NCBI RefSeq assembly: GCF_004365635.1
Contig: NZ_SOBH01000001.1
Location: forward strand, 186,001-250,000
Length of the DNA stretch: 64,000 nucleotides
Reading direction: 5' to 3'
DNA from: Litoreibacter halocynthiae
GTDB taxonomy: Bacteria; Pseudomonadota; Alphaproteobacteria; Rhodobacterales; Rhodobacteraceae
Each line of letters begins with the position of its first letter. Positions within the stretch are counted from its first letter, which is position 1. The notes below the pieces were generated by a model that was given only the letters and a program-made list of their open reading frames with translations, was not told the DNA's origin and searched no databases. Of the stretch, positions 18,201-25,821 are shown piece after piece. The translations under genes were made by a program, and so were the position numbers.

Positions 18201-18408
18201 TGACCAGCCCCTCGCGGGTGGCGTCGAGCATGGCCTGATACTCTTGCATCGCGTTGACGATGCTCAAAGGGTCTTCAGGCCGCCGAAAGCTGACATGCGC
18301 CATCTCGGGCACATGATCCAAAGCGGCACTATCTACCCGCTCCAGCTTTTCCAAGGGATAGGGTCCCAGATGGACGGGGCGATTGCGGTAGGAGAAGAGT
18401 TTTGTCAT
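15226..18408 (-). CDS. rdhA: Self-sufficient catabolic reductive dehalogenase fused to FMN/[2Fe-2S] reductase
   Basis: 1060 residues. Residues 1 to about 690 match cobalamin-dependent reductive dehalogenases of the catabolic NpRdhA/BhbA type. There are two 4Fe-4S motifs, C550-x2-C553-x2-C556-x3-C560-P and C586...C599-x2-C602-x3-C606-P. The first half is duplicated: NPFLG followed by a VVTT strand occurs at 241 and again at 518, which fits the degenerate plus working corrinoid-fold pair of this family. Residues about 740-970 are a phthalate-dioxygenase-reductase-like module (R794-QYS flavin motif, GGGIGVTP at 857-864, CGPEVYM at 934). Residues 980-1060 carry a plant-type 2Fe-2S (C1009, C1014, C1017, C1045). 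There is no Tat signal or membrane anchor, so it is cytoplasmic and non-respiratory, drawing electrons from NAD(P)H. The substrate, probably a halogenated aromatic, is unknown. Confidence 0.88.
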   Translation of the reverse strand: MTKLFSYRNRPVHLGPYPLEKLERVDSAALDHVPEMAHVSFRRPEDPLSIVNAMQEYQAMLDATREGLVKKELAEIPDDLTERANHLKAFGYYCDASMVGTCEIPREAWLDTPLVNPDVDRLADKLRTLQPKTLAAGIDVIMAGLRESMRAPPQACEHHTHALVFLYDMPRDPDAEEVGCDWIIDAQDHRTCLRGMETAVTLASYIRTLGFDARAHSMAASDVHLGKLAVASGLNHADGANPFLGNRYGLAVVTTTLAMSADRPLAPNAKPGLSWAVGLSGHTKSRRKADAFQTRKFRDGLHPFETLKRVEDPTTYIDKPNVARVPKRANLFARGLFGDMGKTVQEATKNGNYVRKSAAAFAFRPSLGAFVLLQDGEAAEAHESTQDPDRNAANIKAALYWLGVDAVGLSACPDWVYYSHDAAGQPITPYHSNAISMIIDQGHETMEGASGDDWIACAQSMRAYLRFSLLGGVLAEHLRRLGYTARVHSVMDDEVLHPPLLLLSGLGEVSRIGEVILNPFLGPRLKSGVVTTNMPLTHDKPIDFGLQTFCEACNKCARECPSGAITAGPKLMFNGYEIWKSDSQKCTTYRVAQKNGAMCGRCMKTCPWNLEGLFSEAPFRKLAMTVPKAAKALAKLDDLAGQGEINPVKKWWWDLEMVDDGAYRPSAHPVNARGLQKGLDLRYEDQTLAVYPAPLAPPPYAYPYPMDREAGIAAYKAMIPASEHKARRAKGLAPEHIYTADQQDSPVMGAVISKVEHMTDTVTKYEFAMPDGSDMPPVEAGAHIDVVVAPEFLRQYSLSGDPADRSRYQIAVLREDHGRGGSRLLHRIFEEGRRVHISKPINHFPLHEDASFTYLMGGGIGVTPMIAMAHRLHAVGAEFALHYSCSTRAGAGFLEHLSKMPWAKNVHYHFSDEGSRCDLAATLKHRDGAHVYTCGPEVYMASVMETAEANGFPEEARHLEFFSVPEQPDYVNHDFVLRLAKSGRDIAVRKDEAATDALLREGVHVDVKCSDGLCGVCKCGLISGEVEHRDFVLSNSDRTTSLILCQSRAAQKDGLLEIDL

Positions 18409-18522
18409 TCAGGGCTGCTTTAAAGTTCTGCCGGCACGCGGCGCATAGCGCTTGTTCTCGTTGCTCATACTCGTCAGTGTCACGGAGCATTCATAGCGGG
18501 TCAAGAGAGGAACGGGCTGGAT

Positions 18523-19221
18523 ATGACAGGGCAGATCAAAGGCTTGCTGTTCGACAAGGATGGCACGTTACTGGATTTCGACGCGACTTGGGGCCAATGG
18601 GCTGCCGGATTCTTTGACGATTTGGCGCAGGGCGATGTGGGACTGAGTGCGCGCATGGCGGATGCGGCCGGATTCGATGCGGCGACCAGAACCTTCCACC
18701 CCGACAGTCCGGTGATTGCCGATACCGCAGATATGGTGATTGATCTGTTGCTGCCTTTCGTTCCGCATTGGGAGCGGCAGGCCTTGCTGGAATATGGCAA
18801 TGAGAAAGCGGCGCAGGCCGAATTGGTGACCCCGTGTGCCTTGCCCGAGCTGTTTGACCGGTTCGATGCCATGGGGCTGCCGTTGGGGATTGCGACGAAC
18901 GACGCCGAAAGCTCTGCGCATGCACATATGCGCGCTTTGGGGGTCGAGACGCGGTTCGCGCGCATTTTGGGATTTGATTCCGGCTTTGGCGGAAAGCCCG
19001 CGCCGGAGATGCTTCTGGCGTTCTCGGACCATTGCGGATTTGCCCCGTCGGAGGTGGCGATGGTTGGCGACAGCACCCATGACCTTCACGCCGGCCGCAA
19101 CGCGGGAATGATTTGCGTGGGCGTGCTGACCGGCCCCGCAAGCCGCGCTGATCTGGAGCCGCATGCGGATGTCGTTTTGGACAGCATTGCCGATATTCCG
19201 CACTGGTTGGCCGCGCGGTAG
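18523..19221 (+). CDS. HAD-superfamily phosphatase (phosphoglycolate phosphatase-like)
   Basis: 232 residues with all HAD motifs. Nucleophile D11 and D13 lie in LLFDKDGTLLDF, motif II is the ATND segment (GIATNDAESS), and motif IV is VAMVGDSTHDLHAGRNAG. The helical cap (about 18-90) is of the subclass I type, as in phosphoglycolate phosphatase (Gph) and beta-phosphoglucomutase. Metabolite phosphatase, substrate uncertain. Divergent from the reductive dehalogenase and followed by the MttB-like gene 100 bases downstream on the same strand. The ATG at 18523 follows AGAGAGGAACGGG. Confidence 0.85.
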   Translation: MTGQIKGLLFDKDGTLLDFDATWGQWAAGFFDDLAQGDVGLSARMADAAGFDAATRTFHPDSPVIADTADMVIDLLLPFVPHWERQALLEYGNEKAAQAELVTPCALPELFDRFDAMGLPLGIATNDAESSAHAHMRALGVETRFARILGFDSGFGGKPAPEMLLAFSDHCGFAPSEVAMVGDSTHDLHAGRNAGMICVGVLTGPASRADLEPHADVVLDSIADIPHWLAAR

Positions 19222-19321
19222 CCTTGCGCCAAAAGCGACGTAACCGGTCGGTAACTGCCAAACCTGCCCTTGGGGCGCGGTGCAAGCTGGGGAGGCAGCT
19301 AACACCGGAGGTCACAGCGAC

Positions 19322-20878
19322 ATGGCAGATGAACCCAGCAAACGTAAGCGCGGCGGTGGCCGTGCGGGGAACGCCAGACGCACGACCTCCAAGCTGCCGG
19401 AGCAGATGCCGTGGCGCATTCCTGTTAATGTGGACAAACCTACCGAGCCATTGGACGAAGACGGCGTTCACGCCATCCACAAAGGTGCGATGCGCATACT
19501 GTCCGAGATCGGCATTGAATTCCTGAACCCTGACGCGTGCGAGATTCTGAAAGGCGCGGGCTGCAAGGTCGACGGCACCAACGTGCGGATGGACGAGGAT
19601 TTCGTGATGGAGATGCTGGGCCATGCGCCAGCGGAGTTCACCATCACCCCGCGCAACCCCAACCGTGCGATCCCGATGGGGGGCAAGCATATTCTGTTCG
19701 GCAACGTGTCCTCTCCGCCGAATATGTGGGATCTGAAACGCGGCAAGCGCACCGGCGATTTCGAGGGGTACAAGGAGTTCATCAAGCTCACCCAGTTCTT
19801 CAATTGCATCCATTTTGCGGGCGGCTATCCGGTAGAGCCCATCGACATTCACGCCCGCGAACGACATCTCGACTGCCTGTTTGAGAAGCTGACCCTGACG
19901 GACAAGGTGGTTCACGCCTATTCACTGGGCAAGGAGCGGGTGGAGGACGTGATGGAGATGGTGCGCATCGCGGGGGGCATGACGCGCGAGGAGTTCGACG
20001 CCAAGCCGCATATGTATACCAACATCAACTCGGTCTCGCCCTTGAAGCACGACTTCCCGATGCTTGAGGGCGCGATGATCCATGCGCGGCGCAACCAGCC
20101 GGTGATCGTCACGCCCTTTACCTTGGCGGGGGCCATGGCGCCCGTGACCATGTCGGGGGCGGTCACGCTTTCGCTGGCCGAAGGGTTGGCGGCGATTGTG
20201 CTGCTGCAAGTCATCAATCCGGGCGCCCCTTGTGCCATCGGGACGTTCACCTCCAACGTGGACATGAAAACCGGCGCACCTGCGTTCGGGACGCCGGAAT
20301 ATATGCGCGCGACGCAGATGACGGGGCAGATGGGGCGGTTTTATGGTTTGCCGATCCGCTCGTCCGGCGTGTGCGCCGCGAATGTGCCGGACGGGCAGGC
20401 GATGTGGGAGACGTCGAATTCCCTTTGGGCCGCCGTGCAATCTGGCACGAACGTGGTCTACCACGCGGCTGGCTGGCTGGAGGGCGGGCTGATCGCGAGC
20501 CCCGAGAAGTTCGTCATGGATTGCGACGTGATCCAGCAAATCCAGCGTTATATGGAGCCTGCCACCTATGCGACCACGCCGGAGGATATCGCCGTGGAGG
20601 CCATCCGCGAGGTTGGCCCCAACGGGCATTACTTCGGCTGCCAGCACACGCAGGACCGGTATGAGGATGCGTTCTATTCGCCGCTGATCTCCGACTGGTC
20701 GAACTACGAGGCGTGGGAGCTGAATGGCGGGGTCTGGACCGCCGAGCGGGCGCATGAGATGTATAAAGGCATCATCGAGGAGTTCGAGGCCCCGCCTTTG
20801 GATATCGCCATTCGCGACGAGTTGGCGGACTTCGTGGCGCGGCGGAAGGCCGAAGGCGGGGTGCCGACGGATTTCTAG
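19322..20878 (+). CDS. MttB-family (trimethylamine methyltransferase-like) corrinoid methyltransferase, non-pyrrolysine
   Basis: 518 residues of the MttB superfamily, TIM-barrel enzymes that move a methyl group from a quaternary amine or related compound to a corrinoid protein. The basic N-terminus (DEPSKRKRGGGRAGNARRT) is followed by typical blocks such as GAMRILSEIGIEFLNPDACE, HILFGNVSSPPNMWDLKRG and SGVCAANVPDGQAMWE. There is no in-frame amber codon, so this is a pyrrolysine-free member like glycine betaine methyltransferase MtgB. The ATG at 19322 follows GGAGG. No corrinoid protein gene or MtvA/MetH-type partner is adjacent. Roseobacters often carry several such paralogues; the substrate is unknown (betaine, proline betaine or carnitine are candidates). 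Confidence 0.85.
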   Translation: MADEPSKRKRGGGRAGNARRTTSKLPEQMPWRIPVNVDKPTEPLDEDGVHAIHKGAMRILSEIGIEFLNPDACEILKGAGCKVDGTNVRMDEDFVMEMLGHAPAEFTITPRNPNRAIPMGGKHILFGNVSSPPNMWDLKRGKRTGDFEGYKEFIKLTQFFNCIHFAGGYPVEPIDIHARERHLDCLFEKLTLTDKVVHAYSLGKERVEDVMEMVRIAGGMTREEFDAKPHMYTNINSVSPLKHDFPMLEGAMIHARRNQPVIVTPFTLAGAMAPVTMSGAVTLSLAEGLAAIVLLQVINPGAPCAIGTFTSNVDMKTGAPAFGTPEYMRATQMTGQMGRFYGLPIRSSGVCAANVPDGQAMWETSNSLWAAVQSGTNVVYHAAGWLEGGLIASPEKFVMDCDVIQQIQRYMEPATYATTPEDIAVEAIREVGPNGHYFGCQHTQDRYEDAFYSPLISDWSNYEAWELNGGVWTAERAHEMYKGIIEEFEAPPLDIAIRDELADFVARRKAEGGVPTDF

Positions 20879-20943
20879 AACTCGGCGTAAGATGTGCCAG
20901 TTGGCTGTGCTTGGATTTGCAGATCGGAAGCCGGTTAATTGCA

Positions 20944-20959
20944 ACTTATTGCTATAAGT
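20944..20959. repeat. Inverted repeat in the mttB-like / H-NOX intergenic region
   Basis: ACTTAT-TGCT-ATAAGT, a 6-bp perfect stem in the 195-base gap 20879-21073. It could be an operator of the H-NOX operon or part of a stop for the upstream gene. No T-run follows and no other structure is seen in this gap. Confidence 0.3.
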
Positions 20960-21073
20960 CGTCCATAAACGAATATCCAAGCCCGCTCACTTTAGCGAAT
21001 TCGTAAGGTTTCCTTGGCGTTTCCTTAATCGTTTTGCGTCAGACCTGTCTCTAGGTTTGGCAAAAGGCATCTT

Positions 21074-21676
21074 ATGTACGGCTTGGTTCATCGCGCGTTG
21101 CAGTGTTTTTCACAAGACACCTATGGGGACGTGGTGTGGAACAAGGTGGTCGCGGAAGCGGGCGTTCAGGTTCATGAATACGAGGCGATGCTGTTCTACC
21201 CGGATCATCATTTGGATGATGTTCTACTGGCGCTTTCCAATCATTTGGACAAAACACCTGCGCAGGTGTCCGAAGATGTCGGCGCATATCTGGTCACACA
21301 TCAGCGGATGGAGGCCGTGCGCAGATTGCTGCGCTTCGGAGGCGCAACCTTCGAGGAGTTTGTGCTGTCTCTTGATGAACTCCATGACCGTGTGAAGCTG
21401 GCTTTGCCGGAACTGGACCTTCCCGAACTCGAAGTGGAGGCGCATTCAGGCTCTTCGTTTAGCGTGTTGGTGAAATCTGAACATCACAGGTTCGGGGCAG
21501 TTCTGCTTGGCATACTGCGTGCGATGGCTGACGATTTTGGAACCCTTGTCATGCTGGACCTTGGAAGGTCCACACAGGGAAGCGACGATGTCGAGCGCGC
21601 AACGATCGAGTTGTTCGAGACCGATTTTGCGACTGGCCGCGGCTTTGGCTTGGTGGCGGAGGAGTCCGGCAGATGA
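21074..21676 (+). CDS. H-NOX (heme NO-binding, HNOB) sensor protein
   Basis: 200 residues starting MYGLVHRALQ, the standard opening of H-NOX proteins. The proximal heme ligand is H104 (LDELHDR). The fold length (about 180) is standard. The usual Y-x-S-x-R heme-propionate motif aligns with V133-K-S135-E-H137, so only the serine is kept; Tyr and Arg are replaced by Val and His. Bacterial H-NOX proteins bind NO at ferrous heme and control a partner encoded next to them. Here the partner is a HNOBA-GGDEF protein whose start overlaps this stop (ATGA). NO or redox control of cyclic-di-GMP is therefore likely. Whether heme is held normally is open given the changed motif. Confidence 0.88.
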   Translation: MYGLVHRALQCFSQDTYGDVVWNKVVAEAGVQVHEYEAMLFYPDHHLDDVLLALSNHLDKTPAQVSEDVGAYLVTHQRMEAVRRLLRFGGATFEEFVLSLDELHDRVKLALPELDLPELEVEAHSGSSFSVLVKSEHHRFGAVLLGILRAMADDFGTLVMLDLGRSTQGSDDVERATIELFETDFATGRGFGLVAEESGR

Positions 21677-22791
21677 AGGATGACGCGGCTCCGTCTGTTC
21701 CAACGACTGCTGTGCCGTTTGATCCAGGCGCGCTTGGGGCATTGATGCCGATGCATCTTCATGTGTCACCCACGGGCCATGTCCTGTCTGTCGGGCCAAC
21801 ACTGGCGAAATTGCGACCGAATGAAACCCTTGTAGGACAGCGTTTTCTGGAGCTATTCGAGGTTAAGCGCCCGATGCATATCCATCAGTTTGGCGATTTG
21901 CTAAACCATGGGAGCTGTTTGATCCGCACGAAATTCCGTACAGGACACCGGCTTGGCCTGAAGGGGCTGTTCGTCCCGCTTGCGGCCCAGCATCCTTTGC
22001 TTCCTGACAGGCGCCGATCGGGAGCAGCACGACCCGTTCTGCGCCCGAACCCGCAAACCGTGGCTGACCCGCAACCCGCGTTCAGCGGCGCGCTGATCAA
22101 CCTGTCGCTTGGGGTCAATGTGGTGGAGGCCGTACAACGCTACAGCTTGAGCAGTGCGGATTTTGCGCCGGCTGATCCCACCGTAGATATGTTGTATCTG
22201 ATAGAGGCCAAGTCTGTAGCACTGGAAGAATCCAAACGGTTGAATGCGCGTCTGGAAGGCGCGCGGGTCGAGGCCGAAACGCAGGCCTACACCGACACGC
22301 TGACGGGCCTTCAAAACCGTCGCAGCATGGATAGTTTGCTGCATCAGCTGGAACGGTCCGGAGAGCCGTTTGGCTTAATGCATCTGGATTTGGACTATTT
22401 CAAGCAGGTCAACGACACGTTCGGCCATGGCGCAGGGGACTATGTGCTGAAACGTGTCTCGGCGGTGTTGCAAGACGAAACCCGCGCCAGTGATCTGGTT
22501 GCGCGGGTCGGCGGGGACGAATTCGTGCTCGTCTTTCGAGGTTGCGTGAATCTGACAATACTCGAAGGCATCGCATTGCGCATCATCACACGTTTGGAAG
22601 AACCGATCGCCTATAACGGCCACCAGTGCCGAATCTCGGCGAGCATAGGGACGACATTGTCGAGCTTTTACCAAATTCCGGCAGCGGATCGTATGCTGCA
22701 TGACGCGGATCAGGCTTTGTATAAGTCAAAAGACAGAGGACGGGCACGTCATACGGTTTTCGATCCCGAACAACGTGACGCGCGCAGCTAG
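21673..22791 (+). CDS. HNOBA-domain diguanylate cyclase (GGDEF), H-NOX partner
   Basis: 372 residues. The N-terminal half (about 20-190) fits the heme-NO-binding-associated (HNOBA) sensor fold, with FLELFEVKRPMHIHQFGDL and FSGALINLSLGVNVVEAVQ. It is followed by a short coiled coil (about 190-215: IEAKSVALEESKRLNARLE). The C-terminal GGDEF domain is intact: TDTLTGLQNRRSMD, LDYFKQVNDTFGHGAGD and G280-G-D-E-F284. The inhibitory I-site R271-x-x-D274 sits five residues before GGDEF, so c-di-GMP feedback is expected. It makes c-di-GMP from two GTP and probably takes its signal from the overlapping H-NOX. There is no EAL domain, unlike some H-NOX partners that both make and break the messenger. Confidence 0.9.
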   Translation: MKDDAAPSVPTTAVPFDPGALGALMPMHLHVSPTGHVLSVGPTLAKLRPNETLVGQRFLELFEVKRPMHIHQFGDLLNHGSCLIRTKFRTGHRLGLKGLFVPLAAQHPLLPDRRRSGAARPVLRPNPQTVADPQPAFSGALINLSLGVNVVEAVQRYSLSSADFAPADPTVDMLYLIEAKSVALEESKRLNARLEGARVEAETQAYTDTLTGLQNRRSMDSLLHQLERSGEPFGLMHLDLDYFKQVNDTFGHGAGDYVLKRVSAVLQDETRASDLVARVGGDEFVLVFRGCVNLTILEGIALRIITRLEEPIAYNGHQCRISASIGTTLSSFYQIPAADRMLHDADQALYKSKDRGRARHTVFDPEQRDARS

Positions 22792-22845
22792 AGCCTGCAT
22801 GTGTGGGCTTAACCGACGGGCGGGTTCAATATTGGGGAAACGAAA

Positions 22846-22921
22846 GTGGTACTCCCTAGGGGAATCGAACCCCTCTTTTCAGGTTGAAAACCTGACGTCC
22901 TAACCGATAGACGAAGGGAGC
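22846..22921 (-). tRNA. tRNA-Glu (anticodon UUC)
   Basis: On the minus strand a 76-nt cloverleaf reads GCTCCCT at the 5' end, pairing with AGGGAGT before discriminator A and an encoded CCA. The anticodon arm is TCAGG-TTTTCAA-CCTGA, giving anticodon TTC. The T-arm is GAGGGG-TTCGATT-CCCCT. Located between the diguanylate cyclase and recJ. Confidence 0.97.
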
Positions 22922-23023
22922 ACCGGGATCGTGAGGGGCTATTTAGGCAAGGCGCGGCGCGCTGGCAAGAGGAAAATGCCCCGTTGGAGTGGAAAAATTT
23001 TAGCAGCCCGAAGCGTAAGGCTG

Positions 23024-24778
23024 TCAGGCTGGCGCTGCGACCAGCGCTGCATCTTCCAAACGAAGTTGAGCCGACCGTCGTCCCTGCCAGCTGTTGATTT
23101 CGACCCGCCCGGCCAAATGGAATCGCCGCCCCGCATGCGCTTCCAGCGTTGGTCCCAACGCCGAGTTGAATGCGCCGAATGCGATGGCATCCAGCTTCTC
23201 GACCCCGCCTTCGCCAAAGCTGATTTTCAAGTGCCCCTCGCCAACCGGTTTGGTGAACAAAATCCTCTGGTCGGGGAAGACAAACCGTGGCCCCGCAGCC
23301 CCTGCGCCAAAGGGGCCTGCCTGCTCGATCAATTCGATCAGCTCGACGGAGGCCGCTGCGGGCATCATGAGCCCGTCCAGCCGCAAATCCGACGGTCCTA
23401 GCAACCCCGCGCCCTGTTTTTCCATCATCTCGGTCAGCCGCGCCATGGCGGGTTCAAGCATGTCTCGGGCAACGGTCAAACCCGCCGCCATCTTGTGCCC
23501 GCCGCCTTTAATCAGAAGACCCTCGGCCGCCAGCTTTTGTATTTGCGCCCCGAGGTCGATGCCGGAGACGGAGCGGGCGGAGCCCTTGCCCTCGTCGCCC
23601 TCCAACCCGATCACCACGGCGGGGCGGTTACTGGCTTCCTTTAGCCGCGCCGCGACGATGCCGACCACCCCCGGATGCCAGCCTTCGCCCGCCGCCCAGA
23701 CCAGTGGGGCATTGAGCCCGCGCTCCTCGGCCTGTGCCAGTGCGGCTTCGCGCACAGCCGCCTCGATTTCGCGGCGTTCGGAGTTGAGCGTATCCAGTCG
23801 CTCCGCCAAAGCCTGCGCTTCGTGTTCCTGATCGGTCGAGAGAAGCCGCGCCCCCAAATCGGGTGCGCCGATACGGCCACCTGCGTTGATGCGCGGCCCC
23901 AGCAGGAACCCCAGATGATAGGAGGTCGGGGCGGTGTCCATCCGTGCGACGTCCGACAACACGCGCAAGCCGATGCGCTGCCGTGTGGCCATCACCTTCA
24001 AGCCTTGGCGGACCAAGGCACGGTTGACGCCCACCAGCGGTGCGACGTCCGCAACGGTCGCCAAGGCGACCAAATCCAGAATCGCCATCAGGTCGGGCAC
24101 GGTCCGCTCGGACCGCATGGCCCTGTTGGTTGCGACCAACAGCAGAAAGACCACGCCAGCGGCGCAGAGATGTGCGAGCGAGCCGTCCTCGTCCTGCCGG
24201 TTGGGGTTCACGACGGCCACAGCGGGCGGCAGCGTTTCGCCGCCCAAATGGTGGTCCAGCACGACGACGTCCGCAGCAGTTGCTGCCGACAGCGCGTCAT
24301 GGGACAGCGTTCCGCAATCGACGCAGAGGATCAGGTCGTGATCTGCCGCCAAGCCTGCCATAGCGGGAGCGTTCGGGCCGTAGCCCTCGTCGATGCGGTC
24401 GGGGATATACAGTGTCGCCGCCAGCCCCATGTCGCGCAGCCAGCAGATCAGCAGAGCCGCCGACGCGCCGCCATCCACGTCATAATCTGCGAAAATGGCG
24501 ATCTTCTCGCGGTTGCGCACGGCGTCGGCCACGCGATTTGCCGCGATGTCCATGTCTTTCAATACCGACGGGTCTGGCAACAGGTCGCGCAGGGCGGGGT
24601 TGAGGTACCGCTCCGCCGCGTCGACGGGCACGCCTAAGCGCGCCAGCGTGGCGCAAAGGGGGCGGGGCAGTTCGGTTTGCTGGGCCATGGCTTCCGCATG
24701 GCGGTCTTGCTCCACCGACAAGCCGACCCAGCGGCGCCCTGTCAGAGAAGTTTCTACGCCAAGGAAAGCTTGCGTCAT
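23024..24778 (-). CDS. recJ: Single-stranded-DNA-specific exonuclease RecJ
   Basis: 5'-3' ssDNA exonuclease of recombination and mismatch repair, 584 residues, a normal RecJ length. DHH-family motifs are clear: IFADYDVDGGASAAL (motif I), CVDCGT, and VVLDHHLGG (the DHH motif). The DHHA1 part has the GGGHKMAAGLTV segment. The C-terminal OB-fold ends with a short acidic/Ala-rich tail. The start codon overlaps the glpX stop by one base (TAATG), so recJ is the last gene of hom-glpX-recJ. Confidence 0.96.
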   Translation of the reverse strand: MTQAFLGVETSLTGRRWVGLSVEQDRHAEAMAQQTELPRPLCATLARLGVPVDAAERYLNPALRDLLPDPSVLKDMDIAANRVADAVRNREKIAIFADYDVDGGASAALLICWLRDMGLAATLYIPDRIDEGYGPNAPAMAGLAADHDLILCVDCGTLSHDALSAATAADVVVLDHHLGGETLPPAVAVVNPNRQDEDGSLAHLCAAGVVFLLLVATNRAMRSERTVPDLMAILDLVALATVADVAPLVGVNRALVRQGLKVMATRQRIGLRVLSDVARMDTAPTSYHLGFLLGPRINAGGRIGAPDLGARLLSTDQEHEAQALAERLDTLNSERREIEAAVREAALAQAEERGLNAPLVWAAGEGWHPGVVGIVAARLKEASNRPAVVIGLEGDEGKGSARSVSGIDLGAQIQKLAAEGLLIKGGGHKMAAGLTVARDMLEPAMARLTEMMEKQGAGLLGPSDLRLDGLMMPAAASVELIELIEQAGPFGAGAAGPRFVFPDQRILFTKPVGEGHLKISFGEGGVEKLDAIAFGAFNSALGPTLEAHAGRRFHLAGRVEINSWQGRRSAQLRLEDAALVAAPA

Positions 24779-25746
24779 TAGCTGATCGGGTTGCGATACG
24801 TCATGCGACGCACAGAGCCGGTTTTGGACCGCATAAGGATCGTCTCGGCGGTCAGGTAGCCGACTTCTCGGCGGATGCCCTTCAGGATCGACCCGTCGGT
24901 CACGCCGGTTGCGGCAAAAATCACGTCATTGGTGACCATCTCGTCGCGGTTGTAGATCTTGTCCAGATCGGTGATGCCCGCCTTGGCCGCGCGGCCACGT
25001 TCGTCATCATTGCGGAAAAGCAAGCGGCCATACATCTGCCCGCCCATGCATTTCAGCGCCGCCGCCGCCAGCACCCCTTCGGGCGCGCCGCCTTCGCCCA
25101 TATACATATCGATGCCGGTCGTCGCGGCCTCGGCGCAGTGCATCACGCCTGCGACGTCGCCGTCGGTGATCAGGCGGATTGCAGCACCGGTGGAGCGGAT
25201 ATCCGCGATGATCTGCTCGTGACGCGGGCGCTCCAGTACGCAGACGGTGATGTCGTCCGCCTTGCAGCCCTTGGCCTTGGCCAGTGCAGCCACACGCTCT
25301 TTCACCGACATGTCCAGCGTTACTGTGTCGGTTGGATATCCCGGCCCGATCGCCAGCTTGTCCATATAGACGTCCGGCGCGTGCAGCATGGAGCCGCGCG
25401 GCCCCATGGCAATCACGGTCAGCGCGTTGGGCATGTCCTTTGCGGTCAGCGTGGTGCCTTCCAGCGGGTCGAGCGCGATGTCCACGCCGGGGCCGTTGCC
25501 TGTGCCGACTTCTTCACCGATGAACAGCATCGGGGCCTCGTCACGCTCGCCCTCGCCGATGACCACGACGCCGGCGATATCCAGCAAGTTCAGCTGCTCG
25601 CGCATGGCGTTGACAGCGGCTTGGTCGGCGGCTTTTTCGTCACCACGCCCGATCAGCTTGGCGGAGGCCAATGCGGCGGCCTCGGAGACGCGGGCGAGCC
25701 CGAGGGACAACATGCGGTCCTGAAACTGGTCGGTGGAGACGGTCAT
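24778..25746 (-). CDS. glpX: Class II fructose-1,6-bisphosphatase GlpX
   Basis: Removes the 1-phosphate of fructose-1,6-bisphosphate in gluconeogenesis and, in some bacteria, sedoheptulose bisphosphate. 322 residues. Metal and substrate motifs are GEGERDEAPM and the DPLEGTT block (ALDPLEGTTLTAKDM), plus GEGGAPEGVLAA. The ATG at 25746 is preceded by AAGGAT at good spacing; an in-frame ATG nine codons upstream has no ribosome site. Sits between hom and recJ as in many Rhodobacterales. Confidence 0.95.
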   Translation of the reverse strand: MTVSTDQFQDRMLSLGLARVSEAAALASAKLIGRGDEKAADQAAVNAMREQLNLLDIAGVVVIGEGERDEAPMLFIGEEVGTGNGPGVDIALDPLEGTTLTAKDMPNALTVIAMGPRGSMLHAPDVYMDKLAIGPGYPTDTVTLDMSVKERVAALAKAKGCKADDITVCVLERPRHEQIIADIRSTGAAIRLITDGDVAGVMHCAEAATTGIDMYMGEGGAPEGVLAAAALKCMGGQMYGRLLFRNDDERGRAAKAGITDLDKIYNRDEMVTNDVIFAATGVTDGSILKGIRREVGYLTAETILMRSKTGSVRRMTYRNPIS

Positions 25747-25821
25747 GGGAAAATCCTTAAATGGCAGTTGCATCCCGTTTAGCGGGGGCGGGTTCGGGGA
25801 TCAAGGACGGCAGGCGGTGCC

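Noticed and set aside
18409-18522. Possible cobalamin riboswitch before the dehalogenase or other B12-dependent genes
   Set aside because: The gaps before rdhA, nrdJ and the mttB-like gene are about 60-115 bases and show no B12-box-like sequence.
18536-19915. Minus-strand frame across the HAD gene and mttB-like gene
   Set aside because: Spans two genes and their intergenic region on the opposite strand; Pro/Arg-rich shadow.
19322-20878. Possible pyrrolysine readthrough in the MttB homologue
   Set aside because: The only amber codon is the stop at 20876-20878; readthrough would hit TAA after three more codons, so no Pyl is involved.
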